Source: Actinomycetota bacterium
GTDB lineage: Bacteria; Actinomycetota; Actinomycetes; Actinomycetales; Microbacteriaceae
Direction: 5' to 3'
DNA: 56,395 nt
Assembly: GCA_030838475.1 (NCBI GenBank)
Contig: JAUZFP010000002.1
Coordinates: 1 to 56,395 of the forward strand
Shown one piece after another: positions 1 to 7,889 of this stretch (position 1 is the stretch's first letter; each line of letters begins with the position of its first letter). A model generated the notes under the pieces. It was given only the letters and a program-made list of their open reading frames with translations. It ran no database searches and was not told the DNA's origin. Both the position numbers and the translations under genes were made by a program.

Positions 1-611
1 GGATGCTCGACTTCCTACTGTGGCAGGGTGAGGTCGCGATCGTTGGCCGGGAGGGCAGGCAGCGTCGCTGGGACCTCGCCGAACGCGTGTACCCGAAGGA
101 CATACCCGAATACGAGTTCGAAGACGCGCAGGTGCTGCTCGGCGAGCGCCGATTGCATTCCATTGGAATCGCCAAGCAGAAGTCGCCTTGGTCTGGTGTC
201 GGAATGGCGGGCGAGCTCGCGACCGTGGAGGGCAGTGCGTGGAAGTATCGGGTCGACCCAGAGGCGATCGCCGCGCTCGAGAACGACGAGGGTGGCCGGG
301 TCGCATTTCTCAGCCCGTACGACGGGATGCTTTTCGATCGTCCCCGCCTGCAGGAGGTGTTCGACTTTCACTACGTGCTCGAGCAGTTCAAGCCGAAGGC
401 GCAGCGCAAGTACGGTTTCTTCGCGCATCCCATCCTGATGGGCGACCGTTTCGTCGGCCTCCTCGACGCCGAGGTCAACAAGGAACGGGAGGCACTCCTG
501 GTGACCGCGGTGCATGAGCTGCTGCCGTTCGAGCCCGAGGAAGACGAGATGGTGCGCGCGGAGATTGACGCCCTCGCCGCGTGGTTGGGCGTCGGCCTCA
601 ACGCCTGGTGA
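1..611 (+). CDS. YcaQ-family winged-helix protein, 3' part
   Basis: The open frame enters from the left edge, so the N-terminus lies outside the window; the Met at base 3 is internal. The visible 202 residues match the C-terminal half of the winged-helix family that contains the interstrand-crosslink DNA glycosylase YcaQ (HTH_42): a winged-helix segment with RRWDLAERVYP, then LSPYDGMLFDRPRL, then a PILMGDRFVGLLDAEV strand. By family knowledge it would act on damaged DNA, but the N-terminal catalytic region is not visible, so activity cannot be judged. A paralogue with the same three motifs lies at 5825-6898. The family assignment is good; the function is inferred. Confidence 0.75.
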   Translation, partial: MLDFLLWQGEVAIVGREGRQRRWDLAERVYPKDIPEYEFEDAQVLLGERRLHSIGIAKQKSPWSGVGMAGELATVEGSAWKYRVDPEAIAALENDEGGRVAFLSPYDGMLFDRPRLQEVFDFHYVLEQFKPKAQRKYGFFAHPILMGDRFVGLLDAEVNKEREALLVTAVHELLPFEPEEDEMVRAEIDALAAWLGVGLNAW

Positions 612-629
612 CGCCGGTGCGACGGGCAG

Positions 630-1196
630 TCACAGCCGTCCCGCGGCCGCCTTCGCCATCGCGAGCGCCAGGGGATCGGGAGACGACGCCTGGGCACCAT
701 CCGCCGTTACCATCGTGACCGAGACATACGCGTCGCCCTGGTAGAAGAAGACGTCCGCGCCCCCGTTGTTCGGCCCGGTGTCTTTGAACGCCTCGGTTCC
801 AAGCCCCTGGATCGTGACCGCGTCGTTGTTGCTTCCCCGAAGTGCCTTGGTGGCGTCGTACGTCGTTTTGCCATCCGTCGGTGTGGACGCAATCAGGACG
901 CTTCTCGGGTAGGTGCCGTAGGTGCAGTAATTCGCCGAACCCTGCGTTGAGCTGATGCCCGCGCCGGGATCTGCCCCAAGGGCCGTCGTGGCTTCGGCTT
1001 CGGTGACCAGCGCGCACGGATCGGAAGCGTCGACCTTGCTGACCGGAGCGGCGGACGAGCCCGATCCGGATTTAGCCGACGAACTCGGGGCAGCACCGGG
1101 CACCGTGGCGGCCGCGCATCCAACCAGTCCTAGGCAGATCGCGAGGGCCCCGGCCGTTGCCGCTAGCACGATGGATGTTTGATGTGACTGGTTCAC
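630..1196 (-). CDS. DUF3558-like lipoprotein
   Basis: A 188-residue exported lipoprotein. An N-terminal hydrophobic stretch ends in a lipobox LVGC (Cys near residue 27), followed by a Ser/Ala/Pro-rich linker and a domain opening with DPCALVTEAEATTALG. That opening is typical of DUF3558-type actinobacterial surface lipoproteins of unknown role; two later Cys-containing segments (NYCTYG) also fit. Start is GTG at 1196; an upstream ATG is absent and the Shine-Dalgarno is weak. It is convergent with the preceding YcaQ-family gene and divergent from the pterin dehydratase gene. The assignment rests on N-terminal pattern and length, not on a full-domain match. Confidence 0.65.
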   Translation of the reverse strand: MNQSHQTSIVLAATAGALAICLGLVGCAAATVPGAAPSSSAKSGSGSSAAPVSKVDASDPCALVTEAEATTALGADPGAGISSTQGSANYCTYGTYPRSVLIASTPTDGKTTYDATKALRGSNNDAVTIQGLGTEAFKDTGPNNGGADVFFYQGDAYVSVTMVTADGAQASSPDPLALAMAKAAAGRL

Positions 1197-1211
1197 CGGA
1201 TTCCCGTCTCT

Positions 1212-1241
1212 AATTCATGTGAGTATCAATTAACATGAATT
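1212..1241. promoter_or_regulatory. Inverted repeat in divergent intergenic region
   Basis: AATTCATGT (1212-1220) and ACATGAATT (1233-1241) form a perfect 9-bp inverted repeat with a 12-bp spacer, in AT-rich DNA between the divergent lipoprotein and pterin dehydratase genes. Arm centres are 21 bp apart, two helical turns, as expected for a dimeric regulator. No regulator gene is adjacent, so the cognate protein is unknown. Confidence 0.4.
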
Positions 1242-1323
1242 GAAGACAGGAGTCAATAGCATGACTCGATTCGACGCCGATTGTCCGTGCCCGCGGGTAT
1301 AACGGAAAACGAGGGAGGCAATC

Positions 1324-1995
1324 ATGGTTGAACGCGTCGTCGGCACACAGTTCCATGAGGCGGAGGGTGTGGAGGACTGGCGGGTCGTCTACAACGGCGC
1401 CAAGACCTTTTTCGCGACCGGGTCCTTCGAGAAGGGTGTCGCGCTGGTCGACGCGATCGCGAAGATCGCGATTGCAGCGGGTCATCACCCCGACATCGAC
1501 CTCCGGTACAACGGCGTCATCGTGCGGGTCTGGACGTACAGCATCGGGCGGCTCACCGATCTCGACATCGCACTGGCGAGACAGATCTCCGCGGCTGCAC
1601 GCGAGCTGGACATCCCGGCCGACCCGTCGAAGGTACAAACCATCCAGATCGCGATCGACGCGATGGCCATCCCCGAAGTTCTCCCGTTCTGGAAGGCCGT
1701 TCTCGGCTACAGCCAGTCCGGCGATGAAGACATCGAGGATCCGCTGTGGCACTCCCCGAACGTGTGGTTCCAGCAGATGGATGCGCCGAGACCGCAGCGC
1801 AACCGGTTTCACATCGACATCTCCCTGCCCCGCGACCAGGCGGACGAGCGCATCGCCGCTGCGCTCGCGGCCGGCGGGCACATCGTGAGCGACGCCCACG
1901 CTCCCGACTGGTGGACCCTCGCCGACTCCGAGGGCAACGAGGTGGACATCGCGCCGTGGATGGATGACCTCATTCCGAATCGCAAATGGGACTGA
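1324..1995 (+). CDS. Pterin-4a-carbinolamine dehydratase-VOC fusion protein
   Basis: A 223-residue two-domain protein. Residues about 5-95 carry the pterin-4a-carbinolamine dehydratase signature: AGHHPDIDLRYNGVIVRVWT with the His-His-Pro active-site motif, followed by GRLTDLDIALARQI. Residues about 108-220 form a glyoxalase-like VOC domain (FWKAVLGY near its start, FHIDISLP, and DSEGNEVDIAPW at the end). The dehydratase regenerates the pterin cofactor of aromatic amino acid hydroxylases, or can act as a coregulator; the VOC half is probably a metal-dependent or binding module. No hydroxylase gene is nearby. The ATG at 1324 follows AGGGAGG at ideal spacing. Related fused proteins are known in actinobacteria; the joint role is not. 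Confidence 0.8.
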   Translation: MVERVVGTQFHEAEGVEDWRVVYNGAKTFFATGSFEKGVALVDAIAKIAIAAGHHPDIDLRYNGVIVRVWTYSIGRLTDLDIALARQISAAARELDIPADPSKVQTIQIAIDAMAIPEVLPFWKAVLGYSQSGDEDIEDPLWHSPNVWFQQMDAPRPQRNRFHIDISLPRDQADERIAAALAAGGHIVSDAHAPDWWTLADSEGNEVDIAPWMDDLIPNRKWD

Positions 1996-2014
1996 CGCCG
2001 CGATAGCGTGAGGC

Positions 2015-2656
2015 GTGATCTCCGTCAGCACGCTGCTCGCGTTCATCCTCGCGAGCGCCATCATCATCGTCATTCCGGGGCCGAGCGTCCTGTTTGTGAT
2101 TGGACGATCGCTTGCGCTTGGCCGCCGTGCCGGCATGCTGAGTGTGCTCGGGAATGAGGCCGGCGTCGTCCCCGTCGTGTTCGCTGTCGCGTTCGGAGTC
2201 GGCGCGATCGTCTCGGCCTCCATCGTCGTGTTCACGATCATCAAGATCGTGGGTGCGTGCTATCTCGCCTACCTCGGAATCCAGGCCATCCGGCACCGCA
2301 ACGACAACCTGGCCAAGGCGACCGAGGAGCGCCCGAGGTCGACCTCTCCGGGTCGGGTGTTCCTGCAGGGCTTCATCGTGGGCGTGACCAACCCCAAGTC
2401 GCTCGTGTTCTTCGTCGCGGTTCTCCCGCAGTTCGTGAACCGGAGCGCTGGCGCGATCCAGTGGCAGTTCGTCATTCTCGGCATGATCTTCGTATTCATC
2501 GCCCTGCTGAGCGACTCGGTCTGGGCGATTCTCGCGGGTTCGGCGCGAAACTGGTTCGCCACCAACCCGAAGCGCATCTCCCGCATGTCTGCGGTCGGCG
2601 GCGGCATGATGATCGGACTGAGCGGCGTTCTGCTCCTCACCGGGAACAAGCGCTAG
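2015..2656 (+). CDS. LysE-family exporter
   Basis: A 213-residue membrane protein with about six hydrophobic segments. The first contains the LysE/RhtB pattern IIIVIPGPSVLFVIGRSLALGRRAG, and later GFIVGVTNPKSLVFFVAVLPQFV is the family's second signature. Members export amino acids or their analogues; the substrate cannot be read from sequence. The start is GTG at 2015, twenty bases after the preceding stop, so it is probably co-transcribed with the dehydratase-VOC gene. It is convergent with the VOC gene that follows. Confidence 0.85.
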   Translation: MISVSTLLAFILASAIIIVIPGPSVLFVIGRSLALGRRAGMLSVLGNEAGVVPVVFAVAFGVGAIVSASIVVFTIIKIVGACYLAYLGIQAIRHRNDNLAKATEERPRSTSPGRVFLQGFIVGVTNPKSLVFFVAVLPQFVNRSAGAIQWQFVILGMIFVFIALLSDSVWAILAGSARNWFATNPKRISRMSAVGGGMMIGLSGVLLLTGNKR

Positions 2657-2665
2657 GCCCGTTCG

Positions 2666-3043
2666 CTAGACGATCGCGGTGATGGAGAAGGCGTTGCCGT
2701 CCGGGTCGCGGAACGCGAACATGGCCGGGATGCCGGGCCAGCGCAGGATCTCGTCGGCCTCCACCTTGCGATCGGTGAGGGCGGCATGCGCCGCGTCGAT
2801 GTCGACGGTGGTGAAGCGGATGCCGATGGCGCCGCGGGTGATGCCCGCGGCCGCGGGCTCGAGGGTGAGGATGATGCCGTCGTCGCCCGGAGCGAGTTCA
2901 ATCCAGCGACCGTTCGGCGTCGGCGCATCGCGCAACAGCCGGAAGCCAAGCGTCTCGACGTAGAACCGGAGGGCCTCATCCTGGCTCTCGACGGGAATGC
3001 TGACGGTGCGGACTCCGGTGATGTGGGTCGTGGTTGTCGTCAT
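2666..3043 (-). CDS. VOC-family protein
   Basis: A 125-residue single VOC (glyoxalase/bleomycin-resistance fold) protein. It has the two-repeat layout of the fold: VRTVSIPVESQDEALRFYVETLGF at the N-terminus and PAMFAFRDPDGNAFSITAIV at the C-terminus. The ATG at 3043 is preceded by GAAGGA; the longer upstream frame is arginine/proline-rich shadow sequence and is not used. It lies downstream of and in the same direction as the MarR gene, with a 95-bp gap. Substrate unknown. Confidence 0.8.
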   Translation of the reverse strand: MTTTTTHITGVRTVSIPVESQDEALRFYVETLGFRLLRDAPTPNGRWIELAPGDDGIILTLEPAAAGITRGAIGIRFTTVDIDAAHAALTDRKVEADEILRWPGIPAMFAFRDPDGNAFSITAIV

Positions 3044-3138
3044 GGTCGTTCCTTCGTTATTCGTGCGCCGTCTGGCGCTACACGAGGGTGACGAGTGAGC
3101 GCTTGCCCAATCGACAGTACGGTAACCGGGTCGGGTGG

Positions 3139-3615
3139 TTACAGCGACTCGAGGTGTGAGGACAGCGCCGCCGAGATTTCGGCGACGGCGTCGAGCTGCT
3201 CGGGGCTGAGGGCGCTCACGAACAGTTCCTGCACCGCGTGCAGATGGGGGGCGGATGCGCGGCGAAAGGCATCGGCGCCGGCCGCGGTGAGGCAGGCCTC
3301 CGCGCCTCGGTTGTCGGTTAGGCATTCCTCCCGGCGGATGAGCCCGCGCTGCTCCATCCGGCCGAGGTGGTGGGACAGGCGGCTGCGCTCCCAGCCGACC
3401 TTCGTCGCGAGCTCAGATGAGCGCACGCGGTTATCCGGCGACTCGGTGAGGCTGAGCAGCACCGAGTAGTCGCCGGTCGACAGTCCAGAGTCCGTCTGGA
3501 GCCTGGAGCCCATGATCACGCGCATCCGCTCGGAGGCCTCGATGAACCCTCGCCACGCGCTGAGCTCGCCGGGCGTGGGCGACCGCCGCGCCCGGGGCGT
3601 CGTCGATTCGTTCAC
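3139..3615 (-). CDS. MarR-family transcriptional regulator
   Basis: A 158-residue winged-helix MarR protein. The recognition region reads RSSELATKVGWERSRLSHHLGRMEQRGLIRRE, with a wing containing DNRGAEACLTAAG. I chose the GTG at 3615 because GGAGG lies five bases upstream; an ATG at 3642 sits inside the operator palindrome and has no ribosome-binding site. It is divergent from the luciferase-like monooxygenase operon and shares the overlapping promoter/operator region at 3629-3671, so it probably represses both itself and that operon in response to an unknown ligand or redox signal. Confidence 0.88.
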   Translation of the reverse strand: MNESTTPRARRSPTPGELSAWRGFIEASERMRVIMGSRLQTDSGLSTGDYSVLLSLTESPDNRVRSSELATKVGWERSRLSHHLGRMEQRGLIRREECLTDNRGAEACLTAAGADAFRRASAPHLHAVQELFVSALSPEQLDAVAEISAALSSHLESL

Positions 3616-3628
3616 GCTGACCTCCGTA

Positions 3629-3671
3629 AATTGACATGTCAATCATATCGACGCATAATTGACATGTCAAT
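3629..3671. promoter_or_regulatory. Paired MarR operators carrying interlocked divergent promoters
   Basis: The same 15-mer, AATTGACATGTCAAT, occurs at 3629-3643 and 3657-3671; each holds the perfect palindrome TTGACATGTCAA, and the copies are 28 bp apart. Each palindrome contains a consensus -35. On the plus strand TTGACA (3631-3636) is 17 bp from CATAAT (3654-3659), toward the monooxygenase. On the minus strand TTGACA (3670-3665) is 17 bp from TATGAT (3647-3642), toward marR. The two promoters face each other, so one repressor could shut both. Confidence 0.8.
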
Positions 3672-3691
3672 ATGTTCAGAAGGAGCAACCT

Positions 3692-4741
3692 GTGGCAACC
3701 GCAACATTCGAACTTGGGCTCAACTCGTTCGGAGACGTACCGACAGAGGGTGGCCGCGTACTGAGCGACGCCGAGACTCTTCGGCTCCTGGTCAGGGAGG
3801 CGAAGCTGGCCGAGTCCGTCGGCCTCGATGTGTTCAGCGTGGGCGAGCACTACCGCGAAGGCTTCGTCGACTCGGCGACCCCGGTTCTCCTCGCCGCGAT
3901 CGCGACCGCCACCGAGCGCATCAAGCTCGGCACGTCCGTAACGGTCCTGAGCACCAACGATCCGGTGCGCATCTACAACGAGTTTTCGACGCTGGATGCG
4001 GTGTCCAATGGCCGCGCACAACTGGTGCTGGGCCGCGCATCCGCGACCGAGTCCTTCCCTCTGTTCGGTTACAACCTGGCCGACTACGAGGAACTCTTCG
4101 AGGAGAAGCTCGAACTGTTTATGAAGCTGCAGCGCGAGGAGTCCGTGACCTGGTCGGGCACGGTACGCGCACCACTGGTCGACCAGACCCTGCATCCCCG
4201 GATGCAACCGGGCGGCATCCCGACCTGGATTGGCGTCGGTGGCAGCCCGAACTCGGTAATCCGCGCCGCCCAGTACGGATTGCCGCTCATGCTGGCGATC
4301 ATCGGTGGGCAGCCGGAGCGATTCGCGGGTCACGTCGACCTCTACTTCCGCGCGCTCGAGCAGTTCGGGCTGCCGGTGCAGCCAGTCGGGCAGCACTCCC
4401 TCGGCCTGATCGCCCCGACGGACGAGGAGGCCGCCGACATGTGGTGGACCTACTGGAAGCCGGTCGTCGAGACCCTGGGCAAGGAGCGCGGGTTCTATGC
4501 GCCCACCCGCCAGCGCTACGACGCTGAGCTGTCGACCGGTGCTCTCTTCGTCGGGTCGCCGGAAACCGTCGCGCAGAAGATCGCGAGCGTCGCGCGTAGC
4601 CTGCACCTGAGCCGGTTCGACCTGAAGTACGACATCAGCGGGCTCCCCGTCGAGGCTCGCGCGCAAACCATCGAGCTGCTGGGTAACGAGGTGCGTCCGC
4701 GCGTCGCCGAGCTGCTGGAGAGGGAGTCCGTCAATGCCTAA
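3692..4741 (+). CDS. LLM-class flavin-dependent oxidoreductase
   Basis: A 349-residue luciferase-like monooxygenase (bacterial luciferase TIM barrel). Recognisable family segments are [63 protein letters not shown] and [12 protein letters not shown]. Members use FMNH2 or reduced F420 to oxidise small organics. The GTG at 3692 follows AAGGAG; the upstream ATG at 3659 lies in the operator. Its 3' end overlaps the next gene by 8 bp, so the two are translationally coupled; the partner is an F420-reductase-like dinucleotide-binding protein that may supply the reduced cofactor. Which flavin it uses is not determined. Confidence 0.87.
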   Translation: MATATFELGLNSFGDVPTEGGRVLSDAETLRLLVREAKLAESVGLDVFSVGEHYREGFVDSATPVLLAAIATATERIKLGTSVTVLSTNDPVRIYNEFSTLDAVSNGRAQLVLGRASATESFPLFGYNLADYEELFEEKLELFMKLQREESVTWSGTVRAPLVDQTLHPRMQPGGIPTWIGVGGSPNSVIRAAQYGLPLMLAIIGGQPERFAGHVDLYFRALEQFGLPVQPVGQHSLGLIAPTDEEAADMWWTYWKPVVETLGKERGFYAPTRQRYDAELSTGALFVGSPETVAQKIASVARSLHLSRFDLKYDISGLPVEARAQTIELLGNEVRPRVAELLERESVNA

Positions 4742-5453
4742 GGCTCCGCTTACCCTCGGAATCCTCGGTGCGGGCAAGGTCGGCACCGTGCTCGCCCGCC
4801 TCGCGCTCTCGGCCGGCTACCGAGTGCTCATTGCCGGCTCCGGCGATCCGGCGAGAATCGCGCTCACCGCAGAGGTGCTGGCACCGGGCGCCGTTGCCGT
4901 TACCGCGGCGGCCGCCGCCGGCGGGGCGGATGTCGTCGTGCTGGCCCTGCCGCTCGGCAAGTACCGCACTCTTCCGGTTGAAGAACTGCGGGGCAAGCTA
5001 GTCATCGACACCATGAACTACTGGTGGGAGATCGACGGCATCCGGGACGACCTCACCGACCTCCGAACGTCGTCGAGCGAAATCGTTCAGGGATTCCTGC
5101 CCGAGTCGCGGGTCGTCAAGGCGTTCAATCACATGGGCTACCACGACCTCGACGAGGGATCGCGACCAACGGGAGATCCCGAGCGCAAGGCAATTGCGAT
5201 CGTCGGCGACAGCCCGGACGACCTCGCGGTGGTCGCATCCATCGTGGATGCGCTGGGCTTCGACCCGGTGATCGCCGGTCGCCTCGCGGACGGGATCCGA
5301 CTCGAGCCGGGGAGCGAGCTCTTCGGCGCCAATCTGGATGCCGCCCAGGTCCGTGCGGCATTCGAGCGATTCCCCGAATCGGAGCGTGGCCTCGCGGTCG
5401 CGGAGGCGCGCGGACTCAGCGAGTTGTCAGGAGCACCTCAAACGGCGCAGTAG
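4734..5453 (+). CDS. NAD(P)-binding F420-reductase-like protein
   Basis: A 239-residue protein with an N-terminal Rossmann fold, [21 protein letters not shown] (residues about 7-27, GxGxxG), resembling NADPH:F420 oxidoreductase and related NAD-binding-2 proteins. Later segments [19 protein letters not shown] and [11 protein letters not shown] are typical of that family. Its start overlaps the monooxygenase stop by 8 bp, which supports one operon and a joint redox role. Its last 38 bp overlap the end of the convergent PIN gene. Assignment to the fold is strong; F420 as substrate is inferred. Confidence 0.78.
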   Translation: MPKAPLTLGILGAGKVGTVLARLALSAGYRVLIAGSGDPARIALTAEVLAPGAVAVTAAAAAGGADVVVLALPLGKYRTLPVEELRGKLVIDTMNYWWEIDGIRDDLTDLRTSSSEIVQGFLPESRVVKAFNHMGYHDLDEGSRPTGDPERKAIAIVGDSPDDLAVVASIVDALGFDPVIAGRLADGIRLEPGSELFGANLDAAQVRAAFERFPESERGLAVAEARGLSELSGAPQTAQ

Positions 5454-5820
5454 TAACGATCCCCTCGACGTCGCGGGCAAGCCGATCATCGACCGTGACG
5501 AATACGTCGGCCTGCAGCATGGCGATCGCGACATACTCGGCGTTCGCGGTGTCGTCCCAGTCGAGTTGCTCAGCGATGCGCCACGCACGACCCCGGGACA
5601 CGCGGTCGCCCAGCAGTCGGATGCGCATCGTCGTGATGCCGTCCAGGACGGCGCGCGCGTCGTCCTCGCTCAGGGCGCCGGCGCGCACCTCGCGATACAG
5701 CTGCGACATCGCCTGGGTCTGCAGCGACTTCGGAGCAACGAGCTGGTGCTCGTCGGGCACGGTCAGCCCTTCGCGCACGAGCCGGATTGCCGTGATGGCG
5801 TCGATCGCGTAGCGGGTCAT
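5416..5820 (-). CDS. PIN-domain protein (VapC-like)
   Basis: A 134-residue protein with PIN nuclease features: Asp at residue 7 ([10 protein letters not shown]), and a C-terminal run [20 protein letters not shown] that supplies further acidic residues of the metal site. PIN proteins of this size are usually toxin RNases of VapBC systems. No small antitoxin gene lies next to it; instead it starts 4 bp after the stop of the YcaQ-family gene and is probably in that operon. The ATG at 5820 is preceded by GAAAGAGAG. It overlaps the end of the convergent reductase gene by 38 bp. Toxin activity is uncertain. Confidence 0.7.
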   Translation of the reverse strand: MTRYAIDAITAIRLVREGLTVPDEHQLVAPKSLQTQAMSQLYREVRAGALSEDDARAVLDGITTMRIRLLGDRVSRGRAWRIAEQLDWDDTANAEYVAIAMLQADVFVTVDDRLARDVEGIVTTAPFEVLLTTR

Positions 5821-5824
5821 GGTG

Positions 5825-6898
5825 TCACTCTCTTTCTATGCTCAGACGCAGCCAGGATGCGAAGAAGTCGATCTGTTGGTCGACAGCCGCCCGCACCGAT
5901 GCGGTGAATGGCACGTCCTCGTGCACCCGGTGAACGACGAACCGGCCGGTGTCGTAGTCGGAACGGGCATCCAGCTTTCCGATGAGGGCGTCGCCGTGGA
6001 GGATCGGGAGGGCGAACTGGCCCCACACTCTTGTGACCGCGGGCTTGTACATCTCGAGCGTGTAGTCGAATTCGAACAGCCTGGCCACGCGGTGCGGGTC
6101 GGTCATCAGCCGGTCGAACGGCGACAGGATCGAGGTGCGGCCCTCGAACGGTCGACCGAGTTGCTCTGGGTCGACCCGCCACTTGCCTGGGACGCCCTCG
6201 ATCGTCACCGGCACTCCGACCGGAACGACGCCGTGCAACTCGGTCGGCGAGACAGCGATGCTGTCGCGCATGACCCCGCATGCTGTGAGCAGGCGCTCGC
6301 TGCGGACGCGCCGAGACTCGTCGGCCGGAACCTCGTCCACCTGCGGGAACACTCGCTCGGCGAGATCCCAGATGCGGAGTCGACCGGCGCGACCGACGAC
6401 CGCCAGCTCGCCGGACATATGCAGGCACTCGAGCATCTGGGTGACGTTTCGATTGTTGGTCCAGCCCGTCGACGGCCACGGCACGAATGCCTCGTCGGGA
6501 ATGTCGCGCGAGGTCAGGGGGCCGAGATCCGCGATGCGATCGAGGATGCCCTGGGCAAAGTCCGCGTTGGCGTCCATCCAGCCTCGAGCGTTCGCGCGGT
6601 CGGCCCAGGTGCGCATGCCGGCGAGGTACAGCCCGAGGTCGGACATCGGCCGCAGCATCCACCCGCGTTCGAAGAGCAGGCCGACGCCCTGTGTCTGCGT
6701 CAGGTCCTCGGGGCGGTAGGACTGGCCAAGCCGGGACCACGCGATGTGGTCGGCGGCGGGAGCGACCGTCGTAGTCAGTTCAACGCGCAGCATCGCGATG
6801 CCACGGACCATGCTCAGAACGTCGTCGGGCCGGGCGGCGTCCAGCAGGGCGGCGCGCACCGCGATCTGGCGCGCTTCCCGGCGACTGATGCTCTGCAT
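5825..6898 (-). CDS. YcaQ-family winged-helix DNA glycosylase-like protein
   Basis: A 357-residue full-length member of the HTH_42/YcaQ family. It has the tandem winged-helix region (RLRIWDLAERVFP), LSPFDRLMTDPHRVARLFEFDY and LPILHGDALIGKLDARSDY. In E. coli YcaQ a QxQ motif near the N-terminus is catalytic; at the matching place this protein reads IAMLRVELT, so a canonical glutamine motif is not evident. The ATG at 6898 follows GAGAGGGTGG; the longer frame runs through the divergent glycosylase gene. Its neighbours, an Fpg/Nei glycosylase upstream and a PIN protein downstream, suggest a nucleic-acid repair or defence setting. Confidence 0.78.
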   Translation of the reverse strand: MQSISRREARQIAVRAALLDAARPDDVLSMVRGIAMLRVELTTTVAPAADHIAWSRLGQSYRPEDLTQTQGVGLLFERGWMLRPMSDLGLYLAGMRTWADRANARGWMDANADFAQGILDRIADLGPLTSRDIPDEAFVPWPSTGWTNNRNVTQMLECLHMSGELAVVGRAGRLRIWDLAERVFPQVDEVPADESRRVRSERLLTACGVMRDSIAVSPTELHGVVPVGVPVTIEGVPGKWRVDPEQLGRPFEGRTSILSPFDRLMTDPHRVARLFEFDYTLEMYKPAVTRVWGQFALPILHGDALIGKLDARSDYDTGRFVVHRVHEDVPFTASVRAAVDQQIDFFASWLRLSIERE

Positions 6899-6983
6899 GG
6901 CCACCCTCTCACCGTATTGCGGGCCACCCTCATTCGGCTGCTCGGCCGAAGCGGATATCTCGCCATCGCGAGATACTGGGCGG

Positions 6984-7844
6984 GTGCCAGAACTGCCCGA
7001 AGTCACCGCGCTGGTTGCCGATCTCGGCACCAGGCTGATCGGGCGCGAGATCAAGCGACTGGACATCCTGTCGTTCTCGGCGCTCAAGACATTCGAGATC
7101 TCGGTGGACGCGCTGGTCGGCCGGACCATCGATGGCGCCTCGCGACACGGCAAGTTCCTCGACTTCCAGATCGGCGACATCCATCTGGTCATGCATCTTG
7201 CTCGCGCGGGATGGATTCGCTGGCGCGATTCGGCACCGCAGCCGTCGAAGGCGCTCGGCCGCGGGCCGCTGACGGCGCGTCTGATTCTCGACGACGGGTC
7301 TGGCTTCGACGTGACGGAGTACGGAACGAAGAAGAGTCTCGCGATCTACCTCGTGCACGACCCACTCGAGGTATCCGGGATCGCAAAGCTCGGCCCGGAG
7401 CCGCTCGACCCGACCTTCACCGAGGAGGCGTTCGCGGGCATCCTCGGTCGTTCCGGCCGTGCGCAGATCAAGGGCGTACTCCGCAACCAGTCGGTGATCG
7501 CCGGCATCGGCAACGCCTACTCGGATGAGATCCTGCACGTCGCCAGGATGTCGCCGTTCAAACCCGCCTCGATGGCGCCCGAGGATGTCGCGCACCTCTA
7601 CGACGCGATGCAGACGACTCTCCGCGAGGCCATCGCACGAGCGGACGGGCTCGCCGCATCCGAGCTCAAGGCGGAGAAGAAATCCAACATGCGCGTGCAC
7701 GGACGCAACGGGCTGCCCTGCCCGGTCTGCGGCGACACCGTGCGCCAGGTGATCTTTGCCGACTCGACGCTCCAGTACTGCCCGACGTGCCAGACCGGCG
7801 GCAAGCCGTTGGCCGACCGAGTGCTCTCCCGGCTGCTCAAGTAG
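6984..7844 (+). CDS. Fpg/Nei-family DNA glycosylase
   Basis: A 286-residue base-excision repair glycosylase/AP lyase. After removal of the start residue it begins PELPEV, giving the catalytic Pro and Glu. The helix-two-turn-helix NQSVIAGIGNAYSDEIL and the C-terminal four-Cys zinc finger (CPVCG ... YCPTCQTGGK) are present. It removes oxidised bases; the exact specificity (Fpg or Nei) is not decided by sequence alone. The GTG at 6984 lies 6 bases after a -10 box GATACT (6972-6977), which indicates a leaderless transcript. It is divergent from the YcaQ-family gene. Confidence 0.9.
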   Translation: MPELPEVTALVADLGTRLIGREIKRLDILSFSALKTFEISVDALVGRTIDGASRHGKFLDFQIGDIHLVMHLARAGWIRWRDSAPQPSKALGRGPLTARLILDDGSGFDVTEYGTKKSLAIYLVHDPLEVSGIAKLGPEPLDPTFTEEAFAGILGRSGRAQIKGVLRNQSVIAGIGNAYSDEILHVARMSPFKPASMAPEDVAHLYDAMQTTLREAIARADGLAASELKAEKKSNMRVHGRNGLPCPVCGDTVRQVIFADSTLQYCPTCQTGGKPLADRVLSRLLK

Positions 7845-7889
7845 GAACGAAACGTCGCGGACTTTTTTGGCAGGTAAGTTAGGCGCAGC

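Noticed and set aside
3659-3691. Upstream ATG for the monooxygenase gene at 3659
   Set aside because: It lies inside the operator and -10 region; the GTG at 3692 has AAGGAG at proper spacing.
5819-7528. A 569-codon frame crossing the YcaQ-like and glycosylase genes
   Set aside because: It covers two genes with strong family signatures in other frames and both strands; composition is that of antisense shadow.
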